Source: Pontivivens insulae (GTDB lineage: Bacteria > Pseudomonadota > Alphaproteobacteria > Rhodobacterales > Rhodobacteraceae). From it: a stretch of DNA of 64,000 nt. Where the stretch lies: NCBI RefSeq assembly GCF_900302495.1, contig NZ_OMKW01000003.1:62001-126000 (forward strand). Reading direction: 5' to 3'. Shown here one piece after another: positions 44,930-55,463 of this stretch. How positions within the stretch are numbered: position 1 is the first letter of the stretch; each line of letters starts with the position of its first letter. Position numbers and translations under genes: made by a program. The notes beneath the pieces are model-generated. The model did no database searches. It worked only from the letters and a program-made list of their open reading frames with translations, and was not told the origin of the DNA.

Positions 44930-45925
44930 TCAGTGCCGCTGTCGACGGCCCCGCAGGATCGATTGAAAGAAACCGGCACGCGGCTGAACATTGTTGTCAA
45001 CACCAGACGGCGGCGGGTTGGCGGCCTTCGGCTCCACAAATTTGTGCAGATCTTCCGCTTTGTGCTCTGGGTGCAGTATCAGCCACGTGTCGCAAGACGC
45101 GCCCTCCTTTCCTTTTGGAATGAGCCTGAGCCTGTTTGCCTTGCCAGAGACTGCATCCGCTTCACTGCCAATGGTGTCACCGTCGTTGAACGGATTGCCC
45201 GAGACGAGCTTGAGCCAAATGAAGGCATGCATCGCGGTTACTGACGTCGGTATGTCAACCGGTGCGGGCGCGTAGCTGACCTCGCAATCCGCGAAAGCGC
45301 GCATCCCAATAGAGAGACCTTTCACGGATCCATCCTGTGTAAATCCCGCATCGAAACCGACCCATTGCAGGATCGGCCACTCGTCTCGCAGGGCCTCATC
45401 GGCCATTTGGATTGTCTTTTCAGGTGACAGGAAGTGGTCTGCTGGTTCCCAGTAGACCGCAAGCGCCACAGGCAGTTTTGCAAAGACCGCCGCCAGCGCG
45501 CTGCACAGCCGTGCTGCGGTAAATTTCTCGACCAGTCCACGTCCAGTTGCCGGAACGGAAATGGCAAGATAGGAACGATTGCGCGCCAGTCGCTCTTCGA
45601 GATCCGGACAGTTGACCCGGGCCATGGGACGCAGCGCCTTGAAGTCCCATTGCCCGTATCCCGGCAGGCGCACCAGCTGGACAGGGCCAGCGGCATCTTC
45701 CCCGTCCAAACCGATAATTCCTTCGGTAATGAACTGGTTGGTGTCACACAGGGTATCCCTAATAAATGTGCCGGTCGTGCGGCGCACATCCAGATCCGGG
45801 TAATCCTCGGTCAGCGCATCAAAGATTTCAGCAGCCTCGAACTGCACGCCTTCGCTGAACAGCACATAGGCACTGAACAGCGGAAGCTTGTCTTCCTTCG
45901 GATCCATTGCAGCTGCGTCAGGCAT
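44930..45925 (-). CDS. DUF4261-like protein
   Basis: About 331 residues. A C-terminal part with FADCEVSYAPAPVDIPTSVTAM, IWLKLVSGNPFNDGDTIG and RLRLIPKGKEG matches, by eye, the DUF4261 family. The N-terminal part (LPLFSAYVLFSEGVQFEAAEIFDALTEDYPDLD) is a ferredoxin-like or SMI-type fold guess only. Start ATG 45925 overlaps the TerB-like stop; ATG 45907 is the alternative. DUF4261 proteins have no established biochemical role. Confidence 0.6.
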   Translation of the reverse strand: MPDAAAMDPKEDKLPLFSAYVLFSEGVQFEAAEIFDALTEDYPDLDVRRTTGTFIRDTLCDTNQFITEGIIGLDGEDAAGPVQLVRLPGYGQWDFKALRPMARVNCPDLEERLARNRSYLAISVPATGRGLVEKFTAARLCSALAAVFAKLPVALAVYWEPADHFLSPEKTIQMADEALRDEWPILQWVGFDAGFTQDGSVKGLSIGMRAFADCEVSYAPAPVDIPTSVTAMHAFIWLKLVSGNPFNDGDTIGSEADAVSGKANRLRLIPKGKEGASCDTWLILHPEHKAEDLHKFVEPKAANPPPSGVDNNVQPRAGFFQSILRGRRQRH

Positions 45926-46364
45926 TTGCCGGACGTTGCAAGATGACAACCACATCGAGAATCTTGTTAAGAACGTCCCGGTTCACTTCGAGAACTGCCG
46001 CCGTTGCCGCAAGCGTCGCCTCCTCCGCCCGGTCGATCGTGCCATCTGCCAGAGAAATGCGCGCGGCAAAGCAAAACGCAGTTTCGCGCAACGCCGGGCT
46101 GAGCACCCCTGCGGCCTCACGCAAGACCTGCTCGCTGCCTTTTGCCCTCACATCAGAAATGATCTGGTTGATGAGGTCGCTGATCACCTTGCCCTCGATC
46201 CCAAAGAATATCGGGCTGAATCCACATAAATTGGCAAGCTGGGCGATCTCGCTGTTGTCGATCCGGCCATCGGCGGCCATCGTCAAAACAGAAGGCGCAA
46301 TCACGGCTTTTGCTATCGTAGTGTCGGGGCCTTTTGAACCACGGAGGCGAGAAAACAGGGCCAC
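45918..46364 (-). CDS. TerB-like protein
   Basis: 148 residues, helical. Two similar segments, TMAADGRIDNSEIAQLANLC and ISLADGTIDRAEEATLAATA, each carry the A-D-G-x-I-D-x-x-E signature of the TerB fold, which binds metal and is linked to stress and envelope defence in tellurite-resistance clusters. The gene overlaps the DUF4261-like gene, suggesting that both act together. No terC, terD or terF gene is near. Confidence 0.75.
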   Translation of the reverse strand: MALFSRLRGSKGPDTTIAKAVIAPSVLTMAADGRIDNSEIAQLANLCGFSPIFFGIEGKVISDLINQIISDVRAKGSEQVLREAAGVLSPALRETAFCFAARISLADGTIDRAEEATLAATAAVLEVNRDVLNKILDVVVILQRPANA

Positions 46365-46469
46365 AGGGAATCTCCATCAATCCAGAAAATACGTTCTGAA
46401 TTCTCTAGCACTTTGGGCCGTGCCGGAATGTGATGATTGCTACTCTGAAGACGGTTTCAGTCGGAAATT

Positions 46470-47168
46470 TCAGTCCGGCAACAACTTGTTGGAGGCCATC
46501 TCGACCTCCATCTCAAGGCGCTGCATGAACTCGGCATCTTGCAAGCCCACCGGGATGGTTGGCAGGAACTCGATCACCGCCGTGCCCGGCTTGCGCAGCA
46601 GGGAGTTGCGTCCCCAGAAAAGCCCCGCATTCGTGGCCGCAGGGACACATGGCAGGTTGAACGTCTGGTACAGGATCGCCGTGCCGCGCTTATAGCGGGC
46701 GGGCAACCCGGGCGCGACGCGTGTGCCCTGCGGGTAGATCACGATCTGGCCGGGGTCCTGCTGTTCCTCGGCCACGTCCTCCACCATCTCGGCGGTCGCG
46801 CCGTGCTTGCCGCGATCAACCGGGGCGCAGCCGATCTGCATGGCGTAAAAGCCAACGATGGGCGTCCACTTGACCGATTTCTTCATGATGAATTTCGGGC
46901 GCGGCAGCGTGCCCATCAGCATGATAATGTCGAGGAAAGACTGATGCTTTGCCGCGACGATGCATTCGCCCTGCGGCACGTCGCCCCGGATCTCAACCTT
47001 GATACCGACGATCACGCGGAGCAGCCAGAACACGATGTGGCAGTATTTGGCCATGATCCAATAGGCCCAATCGCGACGGATCAGCGCCGGAATGGCCCAA
47101 AGGATCCCCAGCACGGCCATCACCACATACATCGCAAGGCTGAAGATCAGGGATCGTAGCAACAGCAT
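46470..47168 (-). CDS. plsC: lysophospholipid acyltransferase, PlsC type
   Basis: 232 residues with one or two N-terminal membrane helices. Motif I is KHQSFLD (H-x4-D), motif III is YPQGTR (usual P-E-G-T-R). It adds the second acyl chain to lysophosphatidic acid or, as OlsA, to lyso-ornithine lipid. Its position behind ftsE-ftsX is normal in Rhodobacteraceae and favours PlsC. Confidence 0.85.
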   Translation of the reverse strand: MLLLRSLIFSLAMYVVMAVLGILWAIPALIRRDWAYWIMAKYCHIVFWLLRVIVGIKVEIRGDVPQGECIVAAKHQSFLDIIMLMGTLPRPKFIMKKSVKWTPIVGFYAMQIGCAPVDRGKHGATAEMVEDVAEEQQDPGQIVIYPQGTRVAPGLPARYKRGTAILYQTFNLPCVPAATNAGLFWGRNSLLRKPGTAVIEFLPTIPVGLQDAEFMQRLEMEVEMASNKLLPD

Positions 47169-47184
47169 CTATATGTCTCGTTCG

Positions 47185-48078
47185 TTAAGTCTCAGCCGCA
47201 TTTGCCAGCATGCGCGCGGCAGCAATTCTGGTGCTGATATAGGCCACAGCCCCCGCAATCAACGGCACAAGCCCGATCCAGAGCCATTCCAGGCCTGAGG
47301 GACGCAATTGGGCCGCAAACGCTGCGTCACGTGCGACGTCTGGGCTGAGCGCGATCAGTGCGCCCGCCAGCACACTGCCCATAGCGGCCCCCACCAGTGC
47401 ACGCCATGCGAAGCGCTGCACGAAGGCCGAGGCGATATAGCTATCCCGTGCTCCGATCAGGCGTAGGGTCTCCACCACCTGACGATTGGCCGAGAGCGCC
47501 GCGCGGGCGGCCAGCGTGACCATCGCTGCAACACATAAGGTGATCAGACCCAGCGCCCCGTAGCCCACCAGTCGCAGCCGTTCGGCGACGGCCATCATCG
47601 GCCGGCGCCAGCGGGTGTGATCGTCGTAGAGCGCATCTGGCGCTTCCCCCGCCAGCCGCAGGCGCAGACCCATCGTGTCCGGCCCATCCAGCGTTTCCTC
47701 CATCACGATCACATTGGGGACCGGCAACAGATCCAGCGCCAAATCAGTGCCCAGCCACGGGGCCAGCAGGCCCTGCTGCTCCTGTTCGCTCAGCACACGG
47801 GCGAGCAGGACGCCGGGCGTCGTCTGCGCGGCCTGCAGGGCGGCCGCCGTCTGCTGCTGCATGGTCTCGGGCGGAGCAAGAATTGTAATGGTCGATGACC
47901 GGGCAAGCTCTGAGGACCAGCGCGCCGAAAGGCGGTGTGCGGCAAGCGTGGCTGCGATCGCGACAACGGCCAACACGGCCATGGCAAACGCCGTTGCGGT
48001 GACCAGATGCGCCGTCGCACCGCTGGGCGGAACCACCTGAATGGGCGGACCGTCGGCCTTGCGAAAGGGGATATTCAC
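47185..48078 (-). CDS. ftsX: cell division permease FtsX
   Basis: 297 residues. Four transmembrane segments (about 29-49, 165-185, 215-240 and 263-285) surround a periplasmic domain after the first, as in FtsX. With FtsE it controls cell-wall hydrolases at the septum. The start overlaps the ftsE stop (4 bases). Conservation is low, as usual for FtsX in this group. Confidence 0.88.
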   Translation of the reverse strand: MNIPFRKADGPPIQVVPPSGATAHLVTATAFAMAVLAVVAIAATLAAHRLSARWSSELARSSTITILAPPETMQQQTAAALQAAQTTPGVLLARVLSEQEQQGLLAPWLGTDLALDLLPVPNVIVMEETLDGPDTMGLRLRLAGEAPDALYDDHTRWRRPMMAVAERLRLVGYGALGLITLCVAAMVTLAARAALSANRQVVETLRLIGARDSYIASAFVQRFAWRALVGAAMGSVLAGALIALSPDVARDAAFAAQLRPSGLEWLWIGLVPLIAGAVAYISTRIAAARMLANAAET

Positions 48079-48752
48079 AGTTCAGCCCCCGCGATTTGCA
48101 GCCTTCCCTGCGCCAGCCGCAGGTTGCGCGCGTTCACATCGCTTTTGGCAGCACGGATCAGATTAAGGTCATGGGTCGCGATCAAAACGGCCTTCCCAAG
48201 CTTGTTCAGCTCCACCAGAAGTCTCAGGACCCGCTCGCCCATTTCCCAATCCAGATTGCCGGTCGGTTCATCGGCCAGAATAATATCCGGGGATCCGATG
48301 ACGGCGCGGGCGAGAGCGACACGCTGACGCTCACCGCCCGAGAGTTCTGCGGGCTTCGCATCTGCGCGTGCGGTCAGCCCGACCCATTCGAGCAGGTCCT
48401 CACAATCCTGAAGCGTCTCCTCTGTCCGCCGGTCACTGACGCTGAGCGGCAGCATCACATTCTCCCGCACGCTCAGGTGATCAAGGAACTCGCAATTCTG
48501 GTGCATGACGCCGATGCGCCGCCGCAAATGCGAGACACCATCACGGTCCATGCTCACAGCGTCGGAGCCGAAGACCGACAGGCGACCGTCGGTGGGCTTT
48601 AGCGCGAGGTAGCACATCTTTAGAAATGTGGTTTTGCCCGCGCCGGATGGTCCGGTCAAAAAGTGAAAGGACCCCGGCGCAATCGACAGCGCAATGTCGG
48701 ACAAGACCCGGTCCTGACCGTAGCTGAAACCCGCATCTTCAAACTCGATCAA
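48075..48752 (-). CDS. ftsE: cell division ATP-binding protein FtsE
   Basis: 225 residues, an ABC ATPase: Walker [12 protein letters not shown]-loop MHQN, signature [14 protein letters not shown] and Walker [12 protein letters not shown]. The sequence [35 protein letters not shown] is typical of FtsE. Divergent from the zinc-ribbon gene with 173 bases between them. Confidence 0.95.
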   Translation of the reverse strand: MIEFEDAGFSYGQDRVLSDIALSIAPGSFHFLTGPSGAGKTTFLKMCYLALKPTDGRLSVFGSDAVSMDRDGVSHLRRRIGVMHQNCEFLDHLSVRENVMLPLSVSDRRTEETLQDCEDLLEWVGLTARADAKPAELSGGERQRVALARAVIGSPDIILADEPTGNLDWEMGERVLRLLVELNKLGKAVLIATHDLNLIRAAKSDVNARNLRLAQGRLQIAGAEL

Positions 48753-48925
48753 ACCGACACCCCTGCCCGCCCCACGCGGTTGCTGCGCAGTTTTGCAGAA
48801 CAGTTGGCAAGGAACAACGGCTTACGCTCTATGCACCCGCAAAATTGCACGCTAGGCTGACCTTCCGAATGTGGGGGCCATCGCTGTCGGGGGACAGTTG
48901 GCAGATCGACAAGACGAGAGACGAT

Positions 48926-50437
<1,512 letters not shown>

Positions 50438-50464
50438 TCAGCTGCAATCAAAGTATGAAACGAG

Positions 50465-50500
50465 ACGGCACTTCCCGAATGGGCAGTGCCGTTTCTGTTT
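50465..50500 (+). terminator. rho-independent terminator of the zinc-ribbon gene
   Basis: Stem ACGGCACT (50465-50472) with AGTGCCGT (50485-50492), an inner CC/GG pair in the loop, and TTTCTGTTT after it. It ends exactly at the stop codon of the convergent DUF4175 gene. Confidence 0.75.
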
Positions 50501-52987
50501 CTAGAAGCGGTCCAGAAGGTCGCGAAGGTAGTTTCGCTCTTCTGCCGTGCGATCCATCTCGCCCGATCGACGACGGATTTCATCGAGCAAATCCTGCATG
50601 GATCCCAGCGGCCCCGCCTCTGGCACCACATCGGAGCCGCCTTCGAGCGCCTGACCGTTCCCAACCGGGCGGCCGAGGGGATCGCGAGCGTCTGCACGCT
50701 CACTCTCCGAATCCGGGGCATCGCCCTGTCGCTCGGCATCAGAGGCTTCACCGGAATTGGCGCCCTCTTCAATCTGGCGGAGACCTTCACGCAGGTTTTC
50801 CATAGCCTCAGCCTGTTCATCCAAGGCCCGGCGTCCATCATCCTGACGCAGGGCTTCCGCCGCGTCGGCCATATTGCGTTCCGCTTCCTCAAGCGCTTCG
50901 CTGCCCAAACCATCTTCCAGACTGTCGAGAAGGTCGCGCAACGCGTCCTGTGTTTCGGCGAGACCCTCTAGCCCTTCCCCGGGTTCCTGCCCGAGCAGCG
51001 GTGCGCCGCCTTGGCGTTCACGGAATTGGCGCTGCAACTCTTCGAAGGTGCGGTCCGCGAGATCCTGCTGCTCACGCATGGAGTCTTCGACCTGACCTTG
51101 GCGGCCTTGCCCCTCTCCATCGCCTTCGCCGTCGCCTTCCTGCGGCTCACCTTGGCCTTGACCCTGCTGGTTCAGGGTCATCTGCATGTTTTCCATCATC
51201 TGCTGCAGCTGTTCGAGCAGGCGTTGCGCTTCTTCTGTCCGGCCTTCACGGCTGAGTTCCTCAATACGGTCAAGCATGTCCTGAATGTCCTGCTGGGACA
51301 TTTGCATACCTTCGCCCGACTGCTCCCCATCTTGCGGCTGCGCGTTTGGATCGTTGCGCAAAGCTTCGGCCATCTGTTCCATGTAGTCGCGCATCGCCTC
51401 GCGCAGCTCTTCCATCAACTCGGCGATTTCCTCATCCGATGCGCCATCCTCCAATGCCTGCTGAAGCCGTTCTTGCGCGCGGCGCAGACGGGCGGCAGCA
51501 TCGGCCAATTCACCATCCTCAATCGCAAGGGCGAGGGTCCAAAGCTCCTCCGCGATCTCCTCCAGTTCCTCTTCAGAAAGACCATCTGCGGCCGAAGTCT
51601 CAAGCATCTCAACGATGTCACGCAGGGTCAGGAACGTGTCTGGTGGCGCGGTCAGGTCAGCTGGCTGATGCGAAATCGCGCGCAGTAGTTGACCCACGCG
51701 GCGGGCATTGGCATTCGGGTTCCAGAACAGATCTCGCCGCTGCTCGACAATGGCGCGGGCGAGCGGATCAAAAAAGCTGCGGCGCGGCAGATCAATGTCG
51801 AGCACATCACTGCGCCCGGACTGGCCCGCCCCATCCACCGCTTCGAGGCGCAATGAGACCGGAAGAGCCGCAAAGGGGTGCTGGGACAGGTCTTGAACCA
51901 ACATGTCCGAGATTTCTGCACCGGCGCGCGGTGGCAATGGCAGGTCGAGTACGATCGCGTCACGAGCGACCGGATCGACGGTCAGGCCATGGCGCCGATC
52001 AGCAGCCTCTGGGCGCAGCGTGATCGTGACCGCACCGGCAACAACCTCAAAATCATCGCGCGCCTCGAATGGAACTTCCAAAACGCCACCGGTGCCGCGT
52101 CCAACGTCCTCACCAAAGCTGATGGTCGGGGCCGCGTCCTCACCCACCGTGAAGCGCCAGCGGACAAGTTCGGCGCCGCCGCGCTCTAGCGATACCTCAC
52201 CGGCCTGGGCGACGGGGAAGGTCGCGTCGTAGAGGCCGGGTGCCGCAAGCTGCAAATCAATCTCTGCCGACTGAACGGATTGGCTGAGGGAGAAACCCTC
52301 ACCATATGTGCGCAAGGTGATGATTGACCCCTCTGGCAAGGGAATCGTGAAGGCGTCGTCCTGACGTTCTGTCAGATAGATCGTCGGCGTGCCGGTATAG
52401 CCCGGAGGGGTTGCCCATGCCTCGTAGACCGGCCCTGCCGCCACTGCCGAACTCCCATCCGGGGGAAATCCACCATCCAGAACATCGCCTCGCGCAAAGA
52501 ACAGTGCCGCGATGAAGGCCACAGCTGCAATCAGGCGGAGGGCCCAAGGGTCACGGCGCGCGACACGTAAATCCGGCGCCGGTGGGCGCAGCCGGTCAGC
52601 GCGCATGCGGGTGCGACGCAAATGCGCCTCCCAGATACCGGTGCTGCCGGTGGCTGGCGTGTCAGTCAGTGTGGCGAGCGCCTGCCCGACACCCTGAGTG
52701 TCGAGACGCGATACCGCCTCTTCCATAGTGGGAATGCGGACGCGCCATATGCCCCAGATCAGGGCAACAAACGCGGCAAGACCCAATGCAGGAAGCAAGA
52801 ATACGCCCCCCGCAAAGAGGGCCTGCACGCCGAAGGACAGCAGCGCGAAGCCCGTCATCAATACAGTGAGCAGAGGCCAAAAACAGCGCACAAACCGCTC
52901 CAGCCCCATCACGACACGGGTCAGCTGCAATCGCCCACGATAGCGGGCGAGGATGTCGGTCTGCTCTGATCTGGTCGGTTCGCTCAT
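50501..52987 (-). CDS. DUF4175 / TIGR02302-family membrane protein
   Basis: 828 residues. Two or three N-terminal helices (FWPLLTVLMTGFALLSFGV and following, then LRLIAAVAFIAALFFARG), a beta-rich periplasmic part with GPVYEAWATPPGYTGTPTIYL, and a long C-terminal region (about 480-828) rich in Glu, Gln and Ala, with MQQMMENMQMTLNQQGQ-type coiled coil and low complexity. The layout is that of the TIGR02302 family, conserved in alphaproteobacteria but uncharacterised. It lies 120 bases downstream of lysA on the same strand. Confidence 0.85.
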   Translation of the reverse strand: MSEPTRSEQTDILARYRGRLQLTRVVMGLERFVRCFWPLLTVLMTGFALLSFGVQALFAGGVFLLPALGLAAFVALIWGIWRVRIPTMEEAVSRLDTQGVGQALATLTDTPATGSTGIWEAHLRRTRMRADRLRPPAPDLRVARRDPWALRLIAAVAFIAALFFARGDVLDGGFPPDGSSAVAAGPVYEAWATPPGYTGTPTIYLTERQDDAFTIPLPEGSIITLRTYGEGFSLSQSVQSAEIDLQLAAPGLYDATFPVAQAGEVSLERGGAELVRWRFTVGEDAAPTISFGEDVGRGTGGVLEVPFEARDDFEVVAGAVTITLRPEAADRRHGLTVDPVARDAIVLDLPLPPRAGAEISDMLVQDLSQHPFAALPVSLRLEAVDGAGQSGRSDVLDIDLPRRSFFDPLARAIVEQRRDLFWNPNANARRVGQLLRAISHQPADLTAPPDTFLTLRDIVEMLETSAADGLSEEELEEIAEELWTLALAIEDGELADAAARLRRAQERLQQALEDGASDEEIAELMEELREAMRDYMEQMAEALRNDPNAQPQDGEQSGEGMQMSQQDIQDMLDRIEELSREGRTEEAQRLLEQLQQMMENMQMTLNQQGQGQGEPQEGDGEGDGEGQGRQGQVEDSMREQQDLADRTFEELQRQFRERQGGAPLLGQEPGEGLEGLAETQDALRDLLDSLEDGLGSEALEEAERNMADAAEALRQDDGRRALDEQAEAMENLREGLRQIEEGANSGEASDAERQGDAPDSESERADARDPLGRPVGNGQALEGGSDVVPEAGPLGSMQDLLDEIRRRSGEMDRTAEERNYLRDLLDRF

Positions 52988-53107
52988 GACCCCTTCCACC
53001 CTCAACTGCCGAGGGCCTTCTGAACGTAAGCCTAGTGCGCCCACATCAGAAGGAAAAGGCCATGTGCGCTGCCCCACAGCGACGTGATGCCACGGGCAAG
53101 GCGTTTG

Positions 53108-54379
53108 TCATTCGGCCAGCCACTCCGGCACGACGTCCCGGTCAATCATCTCCTGCACGCTGGGTCGGGGACGAATGACGGCAAACCGGTCCCCATCCAC
53201 AAGAACTTCGGGGATGAGTGGACGCGAGTTATATTCCGAAGACATGACCGCGCCATAGGCCCCTGCAGATCGGAAGGCGACCAGATCCCCCTCGCCCATC
53301 GCGGGGAGCGGCCGCTGCTTTGCGAAGGTGTCGCCGCTCTCACAGACCGGGCCGACAATGTCATAGGGGCGCTGCTCTGCCGCGACATCTGGTTCGATCA
53401 CCGGAATGATGTCGTGCCACGCTTCGTACATGGCGGGACGGATCAGATCGTTCATCGCCGCATCCAGGATCAGGAAATCGCGGCCCTCTCCTTCCTTGAG
53501 GTAGATAACCTCTGAGACGAGCAGACCGGCATTGCCAGCGATCAGGCGACCGGGCTCAATTTCGATCTCGCATCCCAGATGGCCGACGGTGCGCCGCACC
53601 ACTTCGCCATAGTCAAATGGCAGAGGCGGTGCCTCGTTCGCGCGGCGATAGGGAATGCCAAGGCCGCCGCCAAGATCCAGACGCTTGATCGTATGTCCGT
53701 CTGCGCGCAGGGTCTCTGTTAGTTCTGCGACCTTCTTGAAGGCCATCTCGTAAGGGTCGAGATCAGTCAGTTGCGAGCCGATATGCACGTCGATGCCGAC
53801 GACCTGAAGGCTAGGCAATTCGGCGGCACGGGCATAGACTTCTCGTGCGCGGGAGATCGGGATGCCGAACTTGTTCTCGGACTTTCCGGTCGCAATTTTC
53901 GCGTGGGTTTTTGCGTCGACATCCGGGTTCACGCGGACCGTGATCGGGGCAATCTTGCCCAATTCTGTCGCAACGCGGGAAAGCCGCTCCATCTCCGGCT
54001 CACTTTCAACGTTGAACTGGCGGATGCCCCCTTCAAGGGCGATCCGCATCTCCTCAGCCGTCTTGCCGACGCCGGAAAAGACGATCTTTTCCCCCGGCAC
54101 ACCGGCCAGGCGGGCCCGCTGATATTCACCGATGCTGACAACATCCATGCCCGCCCCCAGACGGGCCATAACCCGCAGAACGGCCATGTTCGAATTGGCC
54201 TTCATCGCATAGCAGATCAAGTGATCCATGCCCGCCAGCGCCTCATCAAACACCTGAAAATGACGCGCGAATGTGGCTGTCGAATAGATGTAGACGGGCG
54301 TGCCCACGGCGCGCGCGATCTCTGCCACCGGTACATCTTCGGCAAAGAGCTGACCATCGCGGTAGTTGAAGTGATCCAT
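53108..54379 (-). CDS. lysA: diaminopimelate decarboxylase
   Basis: 423 residues, fold type III PLP enzyme. PLP binds Lys60 in YAMKANSN; HIGSQLTDLDPY, LDLGGGLGIPY, EIEPGRLIAGNAG and VGPVCESGDTF (active-site Cys) follow. It converts meso-diaminopimelate to lysine. The DUF2834 gene lies 17 bases upstream on the same strand and may be co-transcribed. Confidence 0.96.
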   Translation of the reverse strand: MDHFNYRDGQLFAEDVPVAEIARAVGTPVYIYSTATFARHFQVFDEALAGMDHLICYAMKANSNMAVLRVMARLGAGMDVVSIGEYQRARLAGVPGEKIVFSGVGKTAEEMRIALEGGIRQFNVESEPEMERLSRVATELGKIAPITVRVNPDVDAKTHAKIATGKSENKFGIPISRAREVYARAAELPSLQVVGIDVHIGSQLTDLDPYEMAFKKVAELTETLRADGHTIKRLDLGGGLGIPYRRANEAPPLPFDYGEVVRRTVGHLGCEIEIEPGRLIAGNAGLLVSEVIYLKEGEGRDFLILDAAMNDLIRPAMYEAWHDIIPVIEPDVAAEQRPYDIVGPVCESGDTFAKQRPLPAMGEGDLVAFRSAGAYGAVMSSEYNSRPLIPEVLVDGDRFAVIRPRPSVQEMIDRDVVPEWLAE

Positions 54380-54396
54380 TGTCGTCGTCTTTCAGG

Positions 54397-54717
54397 TCAG
54401 GCGCGTTGCGGGCGGGAACGCAGGAAAAGGTAGAGAGGCAGACCACAACTGACCCCGATGCAATAGATCGCAGGGATCGCGATCAAGCTTGACCAGTCGC
54501 GCCGCACGCGGACTTCTGCGATGATCCAAACGGTCAGGGCCACCGCTGCGATTGTTAGATCATAGACCAAGCCAGAGGTTGCGTCCGACACGTGCCAGGC
54601 CTGCCCCATCGCCACAAGCGACCAATCATTTTCAGCCAGCCACGGCAAAAAATAGGACATGGGCCAGACAGTGCCGACAATGGCGAGGACCAGCCAGAAA
54701 ATGCGGATGGGTGACAT
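54397..54717 (-). CDS. DUF2834 membrane protein
   Basis: 106 residues, three transmembrane helices: IFWLVLAIVGTVWPMSYFLPW, VYDLTIAAVALTVWIIAE and LIAIPAIYCIGVSCGLPLYLFL. The ending CGLPLYLFLRSRP is typical of DUF2834. ATG 54717 begins the first helix. Function unknown. Confidence 0.8.
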   Translation of the reverse strand: MSPIRIFWLVLAIVGTVWPMSYFLPWLAENDWSLVAMGQAWHVSDATSGLVYDLTIAAVALTVWIIAEVRVRRDWSSLIAIPAIYCIGVSCGLPLYLFLRSRPQRA

Positions 54718-54869
54718 GGGCGCGCCCCTTTGCAGGATGGGTTTCGTCGCGCTTAGCGAAGGGCCGGGCTGCGCGCAACCCTCCCGATTGCCGCAACGTC
54801 GCGCGAGGATTGCGTTGCCAGCCCGGCGAGCAGCACTCAGGCTGTTGCGAAAAACATGCGGGGACCGCC

Positions 54870-55463
54870 ATGACACGTCCGGAAGCTGCCATCGCCATCT
54901 TGGCGTGGGTCATCATTGCGGCCCAGACAGGGCTGAACATTTCACGCGATGGCGCACCGCTGGATGTGATCTGGAGCCAGCTGCGCTTTTTTACCTTCCT
55001 GACAAATATCACCGTCGCCATCGTCATGACCCGCGCGGCCCTGACCGGACAGCGTCCGGGGGCCTCGCTTTCAACCGCTATCACCGTCTGGATCACGGTT
55101 GTGATGCTGGTCTATCACGCCCTGCTCAATCAGGGTTTCACCCCCGACATGATCGACTTTTACACCGATCATGGACTGCATACCGTCGTACCGGTGGTGA
55201 CGATTGGGTGGTGGGTGATGCGTGCGCACAAGGGAAGCCTTGGCGCGCGAGATGCGGCACTCTGGTGCCTGTTTCCGATTGCGTATCTGCTCTACGCGCT
55301 GGTGCGCGGATTGATCGGCGGGACGTATCCCTATTTCTTCATTGATCCCACACGGGACGGTTGGGCGACGGTCGGTGCCTGGGTCGCGGCGATGACGGTC
55401 CTATTCTTTCTGGTCGGTTGCCTCTACGCCTATTCAGCACGATTGCTGACGCGCAAGCGCTAG
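54870..55463 (+). CDS. Pr6Pr-family membrane protein
   Basis: 197 residues with six predicted transmembrane helices, starting TRPEAAIAILAWVIIAAQTGLN and containing LRFFTFLTNITVAIVM, YHALLNQGFTP, YPYFFIDPT and a final helix. RFFTxxTN and the Y-x-F-x-D-P motif match the Pr6Pr (FAR-17a/AIG1-like) family. Some eukaryotic relatives are fatty-acid hydrolases, but bacterial members are not characterised. Its stop overlaps that of the convergent photolyase-like gene. Confidence 0.75.
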   Translation: MTRPEAAIAILAWVIIAAQTGLNISRDGAPLDVIWSQLRFFTFLTNITVAIVMTRAALTGQRPGASLSTAITVWITVVMLVYHALLNQGFTPDMIDFYTDHGLHTVVPVVTIGWWVMRAHKGSLGARDAALWCLFPIAYLLYALVRGLIGGTYPYFFIDPTRDGWATVGAWVAAMTVLFFLVGCLYAYSARLLTRKR

